A stretch of DNA of 64,000 nucleotides from Burkholderiales bacterium (GTDB lineage Bacteria; Pseudomonadota; Gammaproteobacteria; Burkholderiales; Burkholderiaceae_B): positions 1-64,000 of the forward strand of contig JAIXTE010000055.1 in assembly GCA_027484315.1 (NCBI GenBank), in the 5' to 3' direction. The notes beneath the pieces were generated by a model that was given only the letters and a program-made list of their open reading frames with translations, was not told the DNA's origin and did no database searches. Below, piece after piece: positions 41,445 through 50,577 of this stretch (position 1 is its first letter; each line of letters opens with the position of its first letter). The translations under genes were made by a program, and so were the position numbers.

Positions 41445-42155
41445 CTAATTCAATTGTGCTTTTAGTTTCAACCCCTCGAGATTCAGAATTTCAATGTTTC
41501 CGCGCCCCAACATCAGCAGGCCTTCATGTTCCAGTTCCTTCAGCATCTGGTTCACGGTCTGTCTGGAAACGGCCAGCATCGCCGACAGCTTTTCCTGGGA
41601 TACATGCAAAGTTCTGGCGCTGACTGTGTCGCTGTCTGAACGGATGCCATAACCTTCGGCCATTTGTAGAAGTCGTCGGGCCAGGCGCATGTGGGTGGGT
41701 AGCAATGCCGCGTCTTCAATTGCACCGAAAATAAGCCTTACTTTCTGGGTCAACAACAGACCAAATTCCCGCCAGAAGAGTGGGTTTTCAGCTGTCAGTT
41801 GATCAAGGAGGTTTTGCCTCACGTGAAATACCGTTGCAGGGCCGTCGGCCATTGCGTCGTGGGTGCGTGGTTGGCGATCAAACAGGCAAATTTCACCAAA
41901 CCAGTCTGGTGAGTCGATCAGGGTCAAAATGACATGTCTGTCATCCGCGCCGTGTTTGTTGGCGCCTACAATTTGAACAGTTCCGCTCAACATGGCATAA
42001 ATGCCATCTGTGCAGTCCCCACGCGAGAACAGCCTCTCACCTGAGCGAAATTGGCGAACAGTGCCGTGCTTGAGCAGGGCTTGCTGAAGGTTTGCCGGCA
42101 GGTTGGAGAACCAGCGACCGCGACCCAGGATTTGTTGGATATTGTGTATTTGCAT
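41445..42155 (-). CDS. Crp/Fnr family transcriptional regulator
   Basis: A 236-residue regulator. The cNMP-binding domain (about 10-125) has SGERLFSRGDCTDGIYAMLSGTVQI and GEICLFDRQPRTHDAMADGPATVF, so a near-canonical phosphate cassette with P-R-T present. A C-terminal HTH (about 170-220) reads LHVSQEKLSAMLAVSRQTVNQMLKELEHEGLL. No Cys cluster for Fe-S. The ligand may be cAMP or another nucleotide. It stands alone, upstream of nothing co-oriented; the divergent neighbour is the DUF962 gene. Confidence 0.88.
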   Translation of the reverse strand: MQIHNIQQILGRGRWFSNLPANLQQALLKHGTVRQFRSGERLFSRGDCTDGIYAMLSGTVQIVGANKHGADDRHVILTLIDSPDWFGEICLFDRQPRTHDAMADGPATVFHVRQNLLDQLTAENPLFWREFGLLLTQKVRLIFGAIEDAALLPTHMRLARRLLQMAEGYGIRSDSDTVSARTLHVSQEKLSAMLAVSRQTVNQMLKELEHEGLLMLGRGNIEILNLEGLKLKAQLN

Positions 42156-42296
42156 TGGTTTTTTATTGGTGTATCTGCATCTTCTTGTAAATTAGCATCA
42201 AATGTCAGGCAATTGACAGACTTTCGGCTGTTGATTTGTAACGATACGGTCTGAAAAATTAAATATTGGATGCAATTGCATCTTCAGGGGAACAGC

Positions 42297-42818
42297 ATGA
42301 AAACCTTGGTCGAGCAACTGGCCACTTACGCCACTTACCACCGTGATCCGCGAAATATCGCCACCCACTTCATCGGTGTGCCGATTATCGTGTTGTCGGT
42401 CCTGATCCTGCTGTCGCGAGTTTCTGTTGATGTGGCAGGTATTGCAGTAACGCCCGCGTTGCTTGTGTTTTTGTTGTCCAGCCTGTTTTACTTCAAGCTG
42501 AGCCTGAGCTACGGCCTGGCGATGTTCCTCATTCACGGCGCGTTGTTGCTGGCGGCCGGAAATTTTGCGACCACCAGCACTGCCGTTTGGCTTGGTGCCG
42601 GTGTGGGCGTGTTTGTGGTGGGGTGGGTGATCCAGTTCATCGGTCACTACTATGAAGGACGCAAACCCGCATTTGTCGATGATTTGATCGGTTTGGCCAT
42701 CGGCCCGCTGTTTGTGGTCGCTGAACTGGGTTTCCTCATTGGCTTGGGCAAGAAAACCAAGGCGCAGGTGGAGGCTATTGCTGGCCCTGTGCGTCGTCGC
42801 AACACGGCCAGTGCCTAA
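42297..42818 (+). CDS. Mpo1-like membrane protein (DUF962)
   Basis: A 173-residue membrane protein with about four TM helices (about 30-50, 55-75, 80-95, 105-125). DUF962/Mpo1 marks: ATYHRDPRNIATHFIGVP near the N-terminus, IQFIGHYYEGRKPAFVDDL and GPLFVVAE. Yeast Mpo1 is a dioxygenase for 2-hydroxy fatty acids, and the His pairs (YHRD..THF, GHYYEGRKPA) suit a metal site. Its job in bacteria is not known. The start ATG 42297 has AGGGGA upstream. Confidence 0.87.
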   Translation: MKTLVEQLATYATYHRDPRNIATHFIGVPIIVLSVLILLSRVSVDVAGIAVTPALLVFLLSSLFYFKLSLSYGLAMFLIHGALLLAAGNFATTSTAVWLGAGVGVFVVGWVIQFIGHYYEGRKPAFVDDLIGLAIGPLFVVAELGFLIGLGKKTKAQVEAIAGPVRRRNTASA

Positions 42819-42833
42819 GCAACCTACCGGGGC

Positions 42834-43166
42834 TTAGAAGCCCCAGTGCACATCCACATTTTTCTTTTGTGCGGCTTCGAGCATTTTCAATAGCGTGTAG
42901 GAACGCTGCTCAAGGCTGACGTAGTTTTTCAGCGCGATTTTTTCATCTTCGTCCAGTTCGTCTTCATCGACGGGGTTTTCTGACCGGGCCATACGTTCGG
43001 TGTTGATTGCCGCCACCAGTTGGGCATGGGCATGCGCAAGATCCTTGGGCTCGATAACCCCGCGTTCGCTGGGCTCCACGCCCATGATTCTGAACATTTG
43101 CTCGGCATTGGATTTGAACATCACGATGTCGCCGGCGGCCTTGGACTTGAATTTGACAATTCCCAT
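42834..43166 (-). CDS. DUF1840 protein
   Basis: A 110-residue cytosolic protein; start MGIVKFKSKAAGDIVMF, the family N-terminus. DUF1840 is found mainly in beta/gammaproteobacteria and has no known function. The acidic stretch PVDEDELDEDEKIAL and a C-terminal helix with YTLLKMLEAAQKK are visible, ending VDVHWGF. Single gene convergent with DUF962 and divergent from the lipoprotein gene. Confidence 0.88.
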   Translation of the reverse strand: MGIVKFKSKAAGDIVMFKSNAEQMFRIMGVEPSERGVIEPKDLAHAHAQLVAAINTERMARSENPVDEDELDEDEKIALKNYVSLEQRSYTLLKMLEAAQKKNVDVHWGF

Positions 43167-43256
43167 TCTGTTCACACTCTGGTTATTACTGCTGTTGATC
43201 TTTTTGAAGAGCACCTACAATGGTGCACCTGTTCAATTTTCGCTTCAAAGCGCCTC

Positions 43257-43799
43257 ATGAATTCATTATTTGTCACAAGCCGCGCTTTTTTTATCGCAGT
43301 GTTCTCAGTGTGGGCTGTTGCGGCGTGTTCACCCCAGTTTAACTGGCGCACTGTGCCCAATCCCGACCTGGGTTATATGGCCACATACCCTGACAAACCC
43401 GCACAGGTTACACGGACCATGGACCTGATAGGGTTGCAGGTTCCGTTGACTTTGCAGGCTGCCCAGGTTCAAGGCATGTATTTTGCAGTGGGCACTGTGC
43501 CTTTGCAGGGCAAACTGGAAGGACAGGGTGCAGCCTTGCGGGATGCCTTGGCGCTTGCGGTTGCCAACAATATTGCAGCTGAAAAACCTGAGCTTGTGTC
43601 AATCCAATGGCTTGGCAAACCAGTTCAGGAAATTTCAATGAGTGGCAAGTTACCAGACGGAAGCGCTGCTTTTGCGCAGGCCCGGTTTTTCGAACATCAG
43701 GGCACCTTGTATGAGGTGTTGCTGATGGGGCCTGGCCAAAACCCCGCCCCGGAGGTTTTGACTTCCTGGTTGGGCGGGTTTTCGCTGCTGGGCCAGTAA
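43257..43799 (+). CDS. Lipoprotein of unknown function
   Basis: A 180-residue product starting at ATG 43257. Lipobox in VWAVAACSPQ (Cys about 24). The mature part (NWRTVPNPDLGYMATYPDKPAQ, ALRDALALAVANNIAAEKPELVSIQWLGKPVQE, YEVLLMGPGQNPAPEVLTSWLGGFSLL) looks like a small compact domain seen with many proteobacterial lipoproteins. Function unknown. The stop overlaps the MFS start (TAATG), so the two are coupled. Confidence 0.78.
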   Translation: MNSLFVTSRAFFIAVFSVWAVAACSPQFNWRTVPNPDLGYMATYPDKPAQVTRTMDLIGLQVPLTLQAAQVQGMYFAVGTVPLQGKLEGQGAALRDALALAVANNIAAEKPELVSIQWLGKPVQEISMSGKLPDGSAAFAQARFFEHQGTLYEVLLMGPGQNPAPEVLTSWLGGFSLLGQ

Positions 43800-45094
43800 T
43801 GCGTTTCAACCCTGCGCATGTTTCCCGGGAAATGGGGTCTGATGGCGTAGAGCACACCTATGTGAGTGGCTCCCTGGCCATACGCATGTTCGTGATTTTT
43901 GCTGCGGCTTACATCATGTCGTATGCGTTTCGCGCCATCAATGCCGTGATTGCGCAGCCCCTGGTTGTTGAGTTGGGTTTGTCGGCTGGCCAACTGGGCT
44001 TTTTGGCCTCTGCTTATTTTTTGTCATTCGCGCTGATGCAACTTCCCGTCGGAGTCATGCTTGACCGATACGGTCCCCGGCGGGTGGAGGCGGTGTTGAT
44101 CGGGTTTGCTGCGCTCGGTGCTGCGTTGTTTGCTGTGGCAGACAGTTACAGCGTGTTGTGGTTGGCGCGTGCTTTGATCGGTGTGGGCGTGTCGGCCTGC
44201 CTCATGGCCGCGGTCAAAGCCTATTCCCTGTATTTCCGGCCACATCTGCAGGCCAGCTTGTCATCGTGGATGCTGGTGGCCGGTTCTTTGGGCGCGCTCA
44301 CGGTGACCACGCCTGTTGAGGCTGCCTTGCCTGTTTTGGGGTGGCGGGGTGTATTTGGTGTGGCCGCCGTATTGTGTGTCCTGGCAGGCCTGGCACTGTG
44401 GTTTGCATTGCCAGCCTTATTCAAGCCCCAGAAAACCCAGTCTGTTGCGGAAATGGCCAGCGGCTACCGCGCCATTTATGCCCATCCGCATTTCTGGCGC
44501 GTGGCGCCATTGGCCATGATCACGCAAGGTGGTTTCATGGCCTTTCATGGTTTGTGGGTAGGGCCGTGGTTTACGAATGTGGTGGGTTTGAGCAATTCGC
44601 AGGCTGCCCAGAACATGTTCTGGATTTCTGCCGTGCTGATGCTGGGTTATCTGACTTTGGGCTTTTTGACCCGGCGTATTTCAAAGGCAGGTGGCGATGA
44701 AGACCAAATCATGCTGATTGGCATGGGTTTGTCCTTGATTATGTTCGCGTTGCAGATTTTTCAGGGTAGTGATTCAAGTGTATGGGGCTGGTTGCTGCAT
44801 GCTTTTCTGATTTCATCCGGCATCATGACTTACGCAACGTGTAACAAGCCTTTTCCCAAGAAGTTGACGGGTCGATCCAGTACGGCTTTGAACCTGCTGA
44901 TCTTTGTTGGGGCATTCAGTCTGCAGTGGGGTATTGGCTTGGGTATCGACGCGTTTACCGCAATGGGGCTCAGCAGTACCGACGCCATGCGTCTTTCTTT
45001 GGCTGTCCTGTGGTTGATGCAATTGGGCAGTTGGCTGTGGTACGCCAGGCCAGGTCGAAAGACCAGTCATTTGATCCCATTCAAAGCCACTTGA
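43799..45094 (+). CDS. Major facilitator superfamily transporter
   Basis: A 431-residue inner-membrane carrier with 12 predicted helices. MFS loop 2-3 motif GVMLDRYGPRRVE (about 80-92), and ALIGVGVSACLMAAVKAYSLYF in TM4. No hint of the substrate; the N-terminal cytosolic part is about 25 residues. It is translationally coupled with the lipoprotein gene upstream, and its 3' end overlaps the convergent comM gene by 28 bp. Confidence 0.88.
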   Translation: MRFNPAHVSREMGSDGVEHTYVSGSLAIRMFVIFAAAYIMSYAFRAINAVIAQPLVVELGLSAGQLGFLASAYFLSFALMQLPVGVMLDRYGPRRVEAVLIGFAALGAALFAVADSYSVLWLARALIGVGVSACLMAAVKAYSLYFRPHLQASLSSWMLVAGSLGALTVTTPVEAALPVLGWRGVFGVAAVLCVLAGLALWFALPALFKPQKTQSVAEMASGYRAIYAHPHFWRVAPLAMITQGGFMAFHGLWVGPWFTNVVGLSNSQAAQNMFWISAVLMLGYLTLGFLTRRISKAGGDEDQIMLIGMGLSLIMFALQIFQGSDSSVWGWLLHAFLISSGIMTYATCNKPFPKKLTGRSSTALNLLIFVGAFSLQWGIGLGIDAFTAMGLSSTDAMRLSLAVLWLMQLGSWLWYARPGRKTSHLIPFKAT

Positions 45095-46635
45095 TTGGGC
45101 GTGTTGGGCAGGTTCAATGATTTGCGATATTGAATGGCAGTGGCTACCTGTTTTTTCTGGATGTCGGTTTCTGCATCCAGGTCGGCAAGGGTACGGGCTA
45201 CACGGCAAATTCGGTGCAATGCACGGGCTGACAAGTGATTTTTTTGCGCGTATTTAAGCAGCAATTGTTCGGCTGAGTGTTCTGGTTTGCAATGCATGCT
45301 GATTTGACCCGGGGTCATTTCACCGTTCAGGCAGCCCTGCCTGTTCAACTGAACTTCCCTCGCTTTCATGACTTGCGTCAGCAGCGCTGCGCTGCTTCCG
45401 GATTCCTGTTCACCTTGCTGTCCTTGCAACAAGGCTTGATGTTCGACAGGTTGTACGTCGATTGAAATGTCCAGCCTGTCGGCCAAGGGACCTGACAGTT
45501 TGGACTGGTAGCGGCGAACCTGCTCTGGCGTGCAGCGGCATTCCTTGACTGGGTGGCCCAGCCAACCGCAAGGGCAAGGGTTGTGGGCACACACCCACAA
45601 AAAGCGTGCTGGAAAGGTCGATTGGTGCCCGGAACGGGAAATGTTGACTCGCCCGGTTTCCAGTGGTTCGCGCAGGGATTCAAGGCAGCGCCGGTCAAAC
45701 TCAAGTACCTCGTCGGTGAATAGAATACCCTGGTGCGCCAGGGTGATTTCGCCGGGTACGGGCGGGTTCCCACCCCCAATGAGGGCTGCCATGGAGCTGC
45801 TGGGGTGCGGGTTTCGAAAAGGCCTGACCTGGCTGAAGACATCACTTTCACCTTTAAGGCTCCGGATCGCAGAAATATCCAGTGATTCTTCAAAGGGCAA
45901 CGCGGGCAGAAGACCGCCAATCCGTTGCGCCAGCATGGATTTTCCGCTGCCGGGTGGCCCGACCAACCGGATGTGGTGTTGACCCGCAGCGGCAGCAAGC
46001 AAAGCGTGCTTGGCTGTTTGGTGGCCGATGACTTCGGCCATGTCGAAAACCTGCCCAGCGGCGTTTGCGGTGTGGCTGCCTGGCTGTTCCTGCGTCATGG
46101 GCGCGCCATGACCTACCAGGTGCGCTGCTGCTTCAAACAATGAGGCCGCACCATAAACTGCAATGTCAGGCACGGTTGCAGACACGGAGGCGTGTGCCTT
46201 GGGCATCATCAGTTTCAAGGGGCGATTGCGCTGTTGCGCCTGTTTGCGGGCTGCCACTGCCAGCGCGAAAGGGCTGCGCACTCCGGTCAATGCGCCTGAC
46301 AAGGAAAGCTCACCGGCAAACACCCAGTCTTGCAGTTCTGCCTTGGCCAATTGACCTGAGGCGGCTGCAATCCCCAAGGCCACTGCCAGGTCAAATGCAG
46401 CGCTGCCCTTGGGCAGGTCTGCTGGAGCAAGGTTGACTGTGATACGTTGGCTTGGAAACTCAAAGCCACTGTTCAGCAAGGCGGACCGAACCCTTTCCTT
46501 GGATTCCCGAATTTCTGCATCGGGTAGGCCCACCAGTGCAAATGATGGCAAGCCTGCAGACAAGTGAACTTCAATTTGTACAGGAATGGGGCGAACGCCC
46601 ACAAACGTCAGGCTTTGGAGGGTGGCTAGGGGCAT
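45067..46635 (-). CDS. comM: YifB/ComM-type AAA+ Mg-chelatase-like helicase
   Basis: A 522-residue protein of the YifB/ComM family. The N-terminal ChlI-like domain (1-180) includes VHLSAGLPSFALVGLPDAEIRESKERVRSA. Walker A is LVGPPGSGKSMLA (about 230) and Walker B ILFTDEVLEF. The sensor regions CAHNPCPCGWLG...CRC with paired Cys and the C-terminal helical domain (SARALHRICRVARTLADLD) complete it. ComM aids branch migration of foreign DNA during natural transformation. Usually a single gene, as here. Confidence 0.94.
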   Translation of the reverse strand: MPLATLQSLTFVGVRPIPVQIEVHLSAGLPSFALVGLPDAEIRESKERVRSALLNSGFEFPSQRITVNLAPADLPKGSAAFDLAVALGIAAASGQLAKAELQDWVFAGELSLSGALTGVRSPFALAVAARKQAQQRNRPLKLMMPKAHASVSATVPDIAVYGAASLFEAAAHLVGHGAPMTQEQPGSHTANAAGQVFDMAEVIGHQTAKHALLAAAAGQHHIRLVGPPGSGKSMLAQRIGGLLPALPFEESLDISAIRSLKGESDVFSQVRPFRNPHPSSSMAALIGGGNPPVPGEITLAHQGILFTDEVLEFDRRCLESLREPLETGRVNISRSGHQSTFPARFLWVCAHNPCPCGWLGHPVKECRCTPEQVRRYQSKLSGPLADRLDISIDVQPVEHQALLQGQQGEQESGSSAALLTQVMKAREVQLNRQGCLNGEMTPGQISMHCKPEHSAEQLLLKYAQKNHLSARALHRICRVARTLADLDAETDIQKKQVATAIQYRKSLNLPNTPNQVALNGIK

Positions 46636-46750
46636 TGGCTGGTGAACGCTGGGGAATCAAACCCAATGATTATCCCCACCGTGCCTCTAAAGGCAAACGG
46701 GTGCCTAGCCTGGTGTCACCCGACCTGGCTGGTCAGCTTCGCTTGATTAA

Positions 46751-46981
46751 TCAGGCTTTCTTCTCAAGTTCCGCCACGCGCAATTCCAGTGCATGCACCT
46801 TTTCGCGCAGTCGATTCAATACTTCCCGCTGAATCTCGAAGTCTTCCAGGCTGACAAATTCCATGTCCTGAAGGCTTTGCCGAATCAGCTGTGTCACTGG
46901 ATTCTCAAGGGTTTGCAAGCCCTTGGCATTCAAAAAATCGCTGATTTTGGTCTGAACCGCATCAAATGGATTGGTGGCCAA
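46751..46981 (-). CDS. ubiK: UbiK accessory factor (membrane fusogenic, BMFP family)
   Basis: About 76 residues. No ATG exists at the right place; TTG 46981 with GGGGGA 5 bp upstream gives the family N-terminus (LATNPFDAVQTKISDFLNAKG). The family pattern follows: an amphipathic N-terminal helix, then REVLNRLREKVHALELRVAELEKKA, a coiled coil. UbiK helps ubiquinone biosynthesis under aerobic conditions by binding UbiJ and lipids. The NtrC sites of the next operon lie just upstream, divergently. Confidence 0.85.
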   Translation of the reverse strand: MATNPFDAVQTKISDFLNAKGLQTLENPVTQLIRQSLQDMEFVSLEDFEIQREVLNRLREKVHALELRVAELEKKA

Positions 46982-47010
46982 AATTTCCCCCGGAAGAGTG
47001 GTATCGCATC

Positions 47011-47038
47011 GCACCAAAACAGTGCACCAAAACGGTGC
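47011..47038. promoter_or_regulatory. Two NtrC-type enhancer sites
   Basis: GCACC-AAAAC-AGTGC (47011-47025) and GCACC-AAAAC-GGTGC (47024-47038), the second a perfect GCACC-N5-GGTGC. Both lie 85-112 bp upstream of the -24 element. Confidence 0.8.
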
Positions 47039-47122
47039 GATGACAGAAAATTCAAAAAATCGAATGGGTATTGTGCCCGAAAAAGGGGGATTTATCGCGA
47101 ATTTACTGACAGGTCGCTTGCT

Positions 47123-47138
47123 GGCACGCTTCTCGCTA
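47123..47138 (+). promoter_or_regulatory. Sigma-54 promoter of porin-glnK-amtB
   Basis: TGGCACGCTTCTCGCT fits the -24/-12 consensus TGGCACG-N4-TTGCW with one mismatch (C for T before the -12 GC). It lies 54 bp before ATG 47193. Confidence 0.78.
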
Positions 47139-47192
47139 ATAGACCCTTGCCAAAAAAACTTTACGGCATTCATCTATTTTTAGGAGAGTGAG

Positions 47193-47969
47193 ATGAAAAA
47201 ATTAGTAATGGTTACTGCCATCGCCGCCGCAACCTTCGGGGCTGTATCTACTGCACAAGCTGTTGAAGTAACAACAACAGCCAACGCGAACATCACCACA
47301 GATTACAAATTCCGTGGTATTTCCCAGACTAATGCTGGTCCAGCATTCCAGGGTGGTTTCGACGCTGCTTTCAGCAACGGTTTCTATGTTGGTAACTGGA
47401 ACTCGAACGTAAACAACTTGGGCGGTGGTAGCTCAGGTTTGGAAATGGATTTCTACGGCGGTTACGCTGGTGAATTCAAGGGCATCGCATACGACGTGGG
47501 TACATTGTATTACTACTACGAAGGTGCCGTTGTGACTCCTGGTCTGCCAAAGCCAGACACATTGGAAGTGTACGGCAAGCTGTCATATGCTGGCGCCTAC
47601 GCGAAACTGTCTGTGGCTGTATCTGACGATTACTTCGCCTTCCAGGGTGTGAACGCGCAAAATGATCAGGGTGGCTCAACCTACCTGGATCTGGGCTACA
47701 CACTTCCTCTGTCAGACAAGCTGTCATTGACCGCTCACTACGGTTTGACATCTTTCGACAAGGATATGGCTGATCTGCGTCCTGGTGCCCCAGCTCTGTC
47801 AACAATCGACTCATATGCTGACTACAGCATCGGTGCAACATACGCGCTTAGCCCAAAGTACTCAGTAACTGCTGCTTACATTGAAACAGACGATGACGCT
47901 TTTGCCCTGACTGGTAACAGCGATATTACCGACGGTTCATTGGTCGTAACTTTCAGCGCCAAGTTCTAA
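47193..47969 (+). CDS. TorF-family putative porin
   Basis: A 258-residue outer-membrane beta-barrel of the TorF (Gcw_chp) family. Signal peptide 1-23 (ends AQA). ITTDYKFRGISQTNAGPAFQGGFDAAFSNGFYVGNW is the family N-terminus. Repeated strands end in aromatic residues, and the C-terminus is VVTFSAKF (terminal Phe for BAM insertion). It is the first gene behind a sigma-54/NtrC promoter and precedes glnK-amtB, so it probably lets nitrogen compounds through the outer membrane. AGGAGAG lies before ATG 47193. A hairpin follows the stop. Confidence 0.9.
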   Translation: MKKLVMVTAIAAATFGAVSTAQAVEVTTTANANITTDYKFRGISQTNAGPAFQGGFDAAFSNGFYVGNWNSNVNNLGGGSSGLEMDFYGGYAGEFKGIAYDVGTLYYYYEGAVVTPGLPKPDTLEVYGKLSYAGAYAKLSVAVSDDYFAFQGVNAQNDQGGSTYLDLGYTLPLSDKLSLTAHYGLTSFDKDMADLRPGAPALSTIDSYADYSIGATYALSPKYSVTAAYIETDDDAFALTGNSDITDGSLVVTFSAKF

Positions 47970-47980
47970 ATTGAATCCAG

Positions 47981-48379
<399 letters not shown>

Positions 48380-48400
48380 CCAGAGAGAAGTGAGGAAATC

Positions 48401-49960
48401 ATGAAGAAACTTCTGACTGTCTGGCTAGCGGCCGCCGCACTGAGTTTCAGTGTTGCCAGCCCTGGTGTGTTTGCGCAAGAAACGCCTGCAGCACCTGCCG
48501 CCGAAGCCGTTGTAACAACCCCTGTTGGCGACGCAACTGTTGCCCCTGAGGCAGCCCCTGCTGCCGAAGCCCCAATGGCCGCTGAAGCTGCGCCTGCAGA
48601 AGAAGCTGCGCCCGCTGCAGTACCTGTTCCTGACAAAGGCGATACTGCCTGGATGATGGTTGCTACACTACTGGTCATCATGATGACAGTGCCAGGTTTG
48701 GCCCTGTTCTACGGCGGTTTGGTTCGCTCCAAGAACATGTTGTCCGTGTTGATGCAAGTCATGGTGACATTCTCCATGATTGTGGTGCTGTGGTTTGTTT
48801 ACGGCTACAGCTTGGCCTTTACAGAAGGCAACGCATTCATCGGCGGATTTGACCGTGTGCTCTTGAACGGTGTCTGGGACAACGCTGCTGGTACATTTGC
48901 AAACGCTGCAACGTTCAGCAAGGGTGTATACATCCCTGAAATCGTATTTGCTGCATTCCAGGCTACATTTGCCGGTATCACTTGTGCCCTGATCGTGGGC
49001 GCGTTTGCCGAGCGTATCAAATTTGGCGCCGTGCTGTTGTTCATGGTGCTGTGGTTCACCTTCAGCTACATCCCTGTTGCACACATGGTGTGGTTCTGGA
49101 TGGGTCCTGATGCTTACTCAAGCGCCGAAGTGGCAGCCGAGATGACCAGCAAAGCTGGCTACATCTGGCAATTGGGTGCCCTGGACTTCGCTGGCGGTAC
49201 TGTAGTTCACATCAACGCCGCTGTTGCTGGTTTGGTGGGTGCATACATGATCGGCAAGCGTGTTGGTTACGGCAAAGAAGCCATGACTCCACACAGCCTG
49301 ACATTGACCATGGTTGGTGCGTCCCTTCTGTGGGTGGGCTGGTTCGGTTTCAACGCAGGTTCTGCTCTGGAAGCCAACGGTTATGCTGCCCTGGCGTTCG
49401 CAAACACCCTGATTGCAACTGCTGCTGCTGTGATGGCCTGGTGTATCGGTGAAGCACTGCTGAAAGGCAAGGCTTCCATGTTGGGTGCCGCATCCGGTGC
49501 TGTTGCTGGTCTGGTGGCTGTAACGCCAGCAGCAGGTAACGTGGGTATCGCTGGTGCAATCGTGATCGGTCTGCTGGCAGGTTTCATCTGCTTGTGGGGT
49601 GTTTCCGGTCTGAAGAAGCTGCTGGGTGCTGACGACTCTCTGGACGTGTTCGGCGTTCACGGCGTAGGCGGTATCTTGGGTGCTCTGTTGACAGGCGTGT
49701 TCAACTCGCCAAACCTGGGTGGGCCATCCGCAGTGGCTGACTGGACAACCGTGGCCATGATTGCTGCTGGTGACTATTCCATCGCCAGCCAGGTGTTGAT
49801 CCAGGCCAAGGCCGTGGTCATCACGATCGTGTGGTCAGCAGTGGTTTCAGTGATTGCATTCAAGCTGGTTGATCTGATCATCGGTCTGCGTGTAAGCGAA
49901 GAAGCCGAGCGTGAAGGTCTGGACATCACCTCACACGGTGAGACAGCCTACAGCAAGTAA
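48401..49960 (+). CDS. amtB: Ammonium transporter AmtB with an extended periplasmic N-terminus
   Basis: A 519-residue ammonium channel. It starts with a signal peptide (MKKLLTVWLAAAALSFSVASPGVFAQ), then about 50 residues very rich in Ala, Pro and Glu (about 27-80), which is unusual for AmtB. The channel follows with 11 TM helices: GLALFYGGLVRSKNML in TM1, DFAGGTVVHINAA and LDVFGVHGVGGI holding the twin His of the pore, and GASLLWVGWFGFNAGSAL. The cytosolic C-terminal tail (SEEAEREGLDITSHGETAY) carries the GlnK-binding signature. Confidence 0.95.
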   Translation: MKKLLTVWLAAAALSFSVASPGVFAQETPAAPAAEAVVTTPVGDATVAPEAAPAAEAPMAAEAAPAEEAAPAAVPVPDKGDTAWMMVATLLVIMMTVPGLALFYGGLVRSKNMLSVLMQVMVTFSMIVVLWFVYGYSLAFTEGNAFIGGFDRVLLNGVWDNAAGTFANAATFSKGVYIPEIVFAAFQATFAGITCALIVGAFAERIKFGAVLLFMVLWFTFSYIPVAHMVWFWMGPDAYSSAEVAAEMTSKAGYIWQLGALDFAGGTVVHINAAVAGLVGAYMIGKRVGYGKEAMTPHSLTLTMVGASLLWVGWFGFNAGSALEANGYAALAFANTLIATAAAVMAWCIGEALLKGKASMLGAASGAVAGLVAVTPAAGNVGIAGAIVIGLLAGFICLWGVSGLKKLLGADDSLDVFGVHGVGGILGALLTGVFNSPNLGGPSAVADWTTVAMIAAGDYSIASQVLIQAKAVVITIVWSAVVSVIAFKLVDLIIGLRVSEEAEREGLDITSHGETAYSK

Positions 49961-50011
49961 GTACACTCTCCACTTAGGTGGATCCTTCAGCCCGGGACAA
50001 TGGGCTGACTC

Positions 50012-50037
50012 AAAGGCACCCTCGGGTGCCTTTTTTG
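50012..50037 (+). terminator. Rho-independent terminator after amtB
   Basis: Stem AAGGCACCC/GGGTGCCTT with a 2-base loop and TTTTTT. Confidence 0.92.
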
Positions 50038-50048
50038 TTGTCTTCAAT

Positions 50049-50340
50049 CCGTTTCTGTGAGTTGGAGGTTGCGGGGCGGCATTGTTGATTTTGGAAAGAG
50101 AAGTGCGCAGTGCCTGTTGTGTTCGCTGAATGTCTGTCAATCCCTTTTTGAAATCTGGCTTGGCACTCGCCTTGCCCTCCAAAACACATTGTCGGGGCTC
50201 GGCGTTGGCTTGCAGCCAAGCGCGCCAATCCAGTTTCAAGCGGGCAGACATTCCTGACGCGAACTCAACAGGCACTGCGCACTTCTCTTGCTGCGTTCAA
50301 ATCACCGCCACCCGCAAATCTCCAACCTCCGTAGAAACGG
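50049..50340. repeat. Large imperfect inverted repeat A (about 290 bp)
   Basis: The gap 50038-50701 has no gene I can support. Its first part is a long palindrome centred near 50195: CCGTTTCT at 50049 pairs with AGAAACGG at 50340, GTTGGAG with CTCCAAC, and a perfect 24-bp core (50096-50119 with 50266-50289) pairs in the arms. GAATGTCTG/CAGACATTC continues inward. A transcript could form a stem of more than 100 bp with bulges. Confidence 0.75.
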
Positions 50341-50390
50341 GTGTGAAGGCAACAGTGGCTGAGAGAATTCACGTGCGGTGATGGGCGAGG

Positions 50391-50577
50391 AGGGGGGCTT
50401 CAAGGAGCCAAGTCTGCGATTCAGGGAAATCTGCCAGCGTGAAGCTTGTCTGCACGGTCGCCGCAGGCGAAAACCCGAGCTCGCCCGTTACTTTTGGCGA
50501 GTCGGGTTTAGTGCGGGCAGGCGCTACACGCTGGAAAAACAGATTTTCACGCCGAGCTTGGCCCTTGAGCCTCCCCT
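50391..50577. repeat. Large imperfect inverted repeat C (about 190 bp)
   Basis: Arms 50391-50412 and 50557-50577 pair (AGGGG..GGCTTCAAGG..GCCAAG with CTTGGCCCTTGAGCCTCCCCT), then further inward CCAGCGTGAAG with the complement near 50525. A tight inner hairpin pairs AAACCCGA (50471) with TCGGGTTT (50502) around TCGCC/GGCGA. The rest of the gap, 50578-50701, has a C-rich stretch with no obvious feature. Confidence 0.65.

Noticed and set aside
42203-42220. TGTCA-N6-TGACA palindrome between the Crp/Fnr gene and the DUF962 gene
   Set aside because: Arms of only five bases; not enough to support a regulator site, and it does not match the Crp or Fnr consensus.
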